A stretch of 64,000 nt of DNA, taken from the NCBI GenBank assembly GCA_025210375.1, contig JAOASB010000029.1, positions 248,001 through 312,000 on the forward strand, read 5' to 3'. The stretch is from Maledivibacter sp. Its GTDB lineage: Bacteria > Bacillota > Clostridia > Peptostreptococcales > Caminicellaceae. Below the pieces are notes generated by a model, which was given only the letters and a program-made list of their open reading frames with translations, ran no database searches and had not been told where the DNA came from. Both the position numbers and the translations under genes were made by a program. Position 1 is the stretch's first letter. Every line of letters starts with the position of its first letter. Of this stretch, positions 61,885-64,000 are shown piece after piece.

Positions 61885-62871
61885 CTAATATATAAACTCT
61901 TTGATACACTTTATGCATTCATTTATATTAGGGTCAATTACCCACATAGAATTAATTATTCTTGGTTTCCCGGATTTATTTGTAGGAATTTGTATACTTT
62001 CCATATTCCAATCATTTATTTTATAGTAATCATACACTAATTTTAAGGATTCCTTATTACTTATATTAGTTTTTACATTGGGATAAATTCCTGCAATTAA
62101 TTTAGGATATTCTGAAAAATTTAATTCCTTCACCTTATCAATTATTAATTTCATTATCCTTTGTTGTCTTTCAGTTCTTTCATAGTCACCTTTCCCAACC
62201 TTTCTAATCCTACAATAGGCAAGGGCTTGCTGACCATTTACATGTTTTAATCCACTTTGCTTTATAAAGCACTGTCTACTTCTACCTAATCCACTCAAAC
62301 ATCTATTCAATTCTCTAACCTCATATTTTTTTATATTAACATCTACTCCTCCTAAAACGTCAATAACTCTTTCAAATCCTTTAAAATTAATCACTATATG
62401 CTTATCAATATTTAAATTAAAATTCTTATTTATGGTTTCCTTCAATAATTCTACTCCCCCATAGGCATAGGCCGCATTTATACGATTGTTTTTATGCCTC
62501 GGTATTTTTACATAAGTATCTCTCATTATGGACGTTAATTTTACCTGCCTTTTAAATTTATTTATAGAAGCTATCATTATTGTATCCGCTCTAGAATGGC
62601 TAAAGGTATTACTTCTACTATCAATTCCAACCAATAGTATGTGTTCTATTTTTTCTTCATTAGTATCCTTATTTTCTTTCTTTCCAGCATATTTATTTGT
62701 TTCTTTTAATTTTCTATTATCACATCTAATCCTTTCGCTAATATTATCCGATGTGATCACACTGATATCTATAAATTGAGGATATATAGCAGAATCTACG
62801 ATTTCAATATAATCTGAAGTAAGGGCATTAACATTAAGAGGAGAATAAAGTGTAAGTATAGATAATATCAT
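61885..62871 (-). CDS. LytR-CpsA-Psr (LCP) family cell-wall ligase
   Basis: 328 residues as drawn. LCP domain: ILLVGIDSRSNTFSHSRADTIMIASI (about 88-113), LTSIMRDTYVKIP (about 122), RINAAYAYGG, VDVLGGVDVNIKKYEV (about 175) and GDYERTERQQRIMK with the Arg pair that binds the pyrophosphate of the lipid donor. Attaches glycopolymers to peptidoglycan outside the cell. The ATG at 62871 has no ribosome binding site. An in-frame ATA at 62905-62907 lies six bases after AAGGTGAT and adds a normal signal-anchor start (KSLKVILCTIV); that is probably the real start. Confidence 0.92.
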   Translation of the reverse strand: MILSILTLYSPLNVNALTSDYIEIVDSAIYPQFIDISVITSDNISERIRCDNRKLKETNKYAGKKENKDTNEEKIEHILLVGIDSRSNTFSHSRADTIMIASINKFKRQVKLTSIMRDTYVKIPRHKNNRINAAYAYGGVELLKETINKNFNLNIDKHIVINFKGFERVIDVLGGVDVNIKKYEVRELNRCLSGLGRSRQCFIKQSGLKHVNGQQALAYCRIRKVGKGDYERTERQQRIMKLIIDKVKELNFSEYPKLIAGIYPNVKTNISNKESLKLVYDYYKINDWNMESIQIPTNKSGKPRIINSMWVIDPNINECIKCIKEFIY

Positions 62872-62982
62872 TACAATTGTACATAAAATTACTTTTAAAC
62901 TTTTTATATCATCACCTTCTCTCTAATTCTTATTTTTTGTAGTTTTTGTCTTGATATATGATGAATTTTTTCCCAAATTAAT

Positions 62983-63148
62983 AATTGAGCAAATTGCATA
63001 ATTACCTTCTACAGAAATTATCTACTATATATAGTTTTAAAAGCCACAAAGCTATGCCACCAAATATACTATATCTTAAATATTCAAATTAAGGATGATA
63101 TTTCCATATAGAGCTTAGCCAAGTCAAAGTTATTCAATTTCCTCAATT
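62983..63148. repeat. Repeat family B, full copy 2 (MITE-like, 166 bp)
   Basis: AATTGAGCAAATTGCATAAT at one end and TTCAATTTCCTCAATT at the other, with the inner sequence as in the 40507 copy. No coding frame. Its last base pairs supply part of the stop codon of the DUF3841 gene. Confidence 0.85.
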
Positions 63149-63710
63149 ATTTTTCAAATACTTCAACTACCCATTCCTTTCTTATCTCCCAAATAGCCCC
63201 TTGATTTACTCCCGAGATACTTATATCTTCATCGAATAATCTTTCCCAGCTTTTTCTTATTTTCGATTTTAGCAAAGGGTAAAAATTACTCATATATGCT
63301 TCAGAATCATCTGTTATATTATATCTTTTAAGCTCATTTCTAAATATCCCATAATCATTTTCATCCTTAGGTATGTAGGAAAGATTCAATATCTTATTCC
63401 ACTTTCCACTATCAAATAGTATTACTTTATCCTTCTCTATTTCTAAAGCTAAAATAACTGAATCCTCAAAATGCTCTACATACCTAGAATCCCCCCAAGT
63501 CCAGATTGGAAATTCAGCACCCTTGGGAGGTTGTACTATATTCTTGCCATTAATTACAAACCAATCATATGCAGTGAGAAAAATCTTTGAAACCTCTTTA
63601 TATTTGTTAGTTATATATTCTCTTTTCACATGATATACACCTTGCTTTGTTATTGTATCCAATACGATTTTATTCTGACAAGTCCAGAGTCTTATAGTAT
63701 CCTTCTTCAT
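63147..63710 (-). CDS. DUF3841 family protein
   Basis: 187 residues, soluble. Seen: IRLWTCQNKIVLDTITKQGVY (about 6-26), YDWFVINGKN, PIWTWGDS (about 69) and RKSWERLFDEDISISGVNQGAIWEIRKEW (about 150-180). Small cytoplasmic family of unknown function. A second copy follows upstream at the right edge, so the genes arose by tandem duplication. Good AGGAGG before the ATG, and repeat family C 15 bases upstream. Confidence 0.9.
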   Translation of the reverse strand: MKKDTIRLWTCQNKIVLDTITKQGVYHVKREYITNKYKEVSKIFLTAYDWFVINGKNIVQPPKGAEFPIWTWGDSRYVEHFEDSVILALEIEKDKVILFDSGKWNKILNLSYIPKDENDYGIFRNELKRYNITDDSEAYMSNFYPLLKSKIRKSWERLFDEDISISGVNQGAIWEIRKEWVVEVFEK

Positions 63711-63725
63711 AATCTCCTCCTACTC

Positions 63726-63783
63726 TAGGCACATTCAAAAATAGACTAGTCATCTTACTCGTCCCTTTGATTTTTTTCATATA
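63726..63783 (-). repeat. Repeat family C, copy 3 (upstream of DUF3841 RBS)
   Basis: 58 bp matching the 14794 and 52455 copies (TAGGCACATTCAAAAA, GACTAGTCATCTTACTC, TTTGATTTTTT). On the minus strand it ends 15 bases before the start codon. Confidence 0.72.
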
Positions 63784-63788
63784 CCTTA

Positions 63789-64000
63789 CTAATTTTCTTC
63801 ATAATGTACTATATTCACTATCCAATCCTTCCTTATCTCCCATAGCGTAGCTTGAGTAAGATTACATAGTCTAATATTATTATCAAATAGTCTATCCCAG
63901 CTTTTTTTAATCTTATTTCTTAATAAAGGATAAAAGTTCCCTTTTCCCCCCATACATAGGGCAGATTCATCAAAAATGCCATATTTTTTTAACTCTTCAT
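63789..64000 (-). CDS. DUF3841 family protein, second copy, C-terminal part (cut by window edge)
   Basis: Reading from the edge it gives EELKKYGIFDESALCMGGKG and then NFYPLLRNKIKKSWDRLFD, TQATLWEIRKDWIVNIVHYE and a TAG stop. This aligns with the end of the neighbouring gene (NFYPLLKSKIRKSWERLFD, GAIWEIRKEWVVEVF). The start lies beyond the window. A tandem paralogue, not a frameshift. Confidence 0.85.
   Translation of the reverse strand, partial: EELKKYGIFDESALCMGGKGNFYPLLRNKIKKSWDRLFDNNIRLCNLTQATLWEIRKDWIVNIVHYEEN

Noticed and set aside
63789..64000. Frameshifted continuation of the DUF3841 gene
   Set aside because: It has its own stop codon and full C-terminal homology to the neighbour, so it is a tandem paralogue cut by the window edge.

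Overview
This window is AT-rich, low-GC Firmicutes DNA. Strong AGGAGG-type ribosome binding sites, TTGACA/TATAAT promoters, Firmicutes-type LexA boxes, lipoprotein signal peptides and the gene families (FmdE, DUF3841, S-methyl-thiohydantoin desulfurase/HyuA, MerR-methyltransferase) point to an anaerobic clostridial bacterium, plausibly Tissierellales-like. I cannot name a species. No rRNA, tRNA, CRISPR array or intact transposase gene was seen.

Layout. 0-4 kb: arginine deiminase, a 53-residue gene missed by long-ORF searches, and an orphan Cache-domain histidine kinase. 4-11.4 kb: one sugar operon (binding protein, two permeases, a GT-A-like glycosyltransferase, a GH13 glucosidase, a LacI regulator) behind two identical 14-bp palindromic operators. 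The GH13 enzyme has Gln in place of its acid/base Glu. 11.4-16.1 kb: a second ABC importer with a PHP phosphoesterase. 16.4-20.4 kb: an FmdE/FecBCD-type operon with a terminator-bearing leader and a coupled 53-residue gene. 20.4-22.6 kb: a radical SAM/DUF4130 DNA-metabolism pair under two LexA boxes. 22.7-35 kb: a secreted beta-propeller protein, a CPBP protease, two OmpR-type two-component systems (one linked to a His/Met-rich protein) and a MacAB/YknXYZ-like export operon. Phased 11-bp TGATG repeats sit at two promoters of this cluster.

35-42 kb: AIM24-family protein, phosphoesterase, MFS transporter, a MerR/zinc-ribbon/methyltransferase fusion and a flippase. 42-50.6 kb: a sigma-54-controlled operon (NCS1 permease, thiohydantoin desulfurase-family protein, HyuA) divergent from its NtrC-type activator, which is followed by diverged second copies of the same enzyme pair, one apparently without its nucleotide-binding motifs. 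50.8-59.7 kb: YbaK, an ATP-grasp ligase and a MoxR/DUF58/DUF4350/DUF4129/RDD/SpoIIM-like membrane cluster. 59.9-64 kb: a FAD-dependent dehydrogenase behind a purine-class riboswitch, an LCP protein that may start at ATA, and tandem DUF3841 genes cut by the right edge.

The intergenic space carries several short repeat families. The most striking is a 151-bp non-coding element present three times. Each copy lies in the same orientation directly after a stop codon, inside a terminator hairpin, and that hairpin is duplicated on both sides (20, 21 and 26 bp). Others are a 166/167-bp MITE-like element with terminal inverted repeats, a 102/104-bp palindrome, a 58-bp element always just upstream of a gene's ribosome binding site, and one REP-like palindrome.
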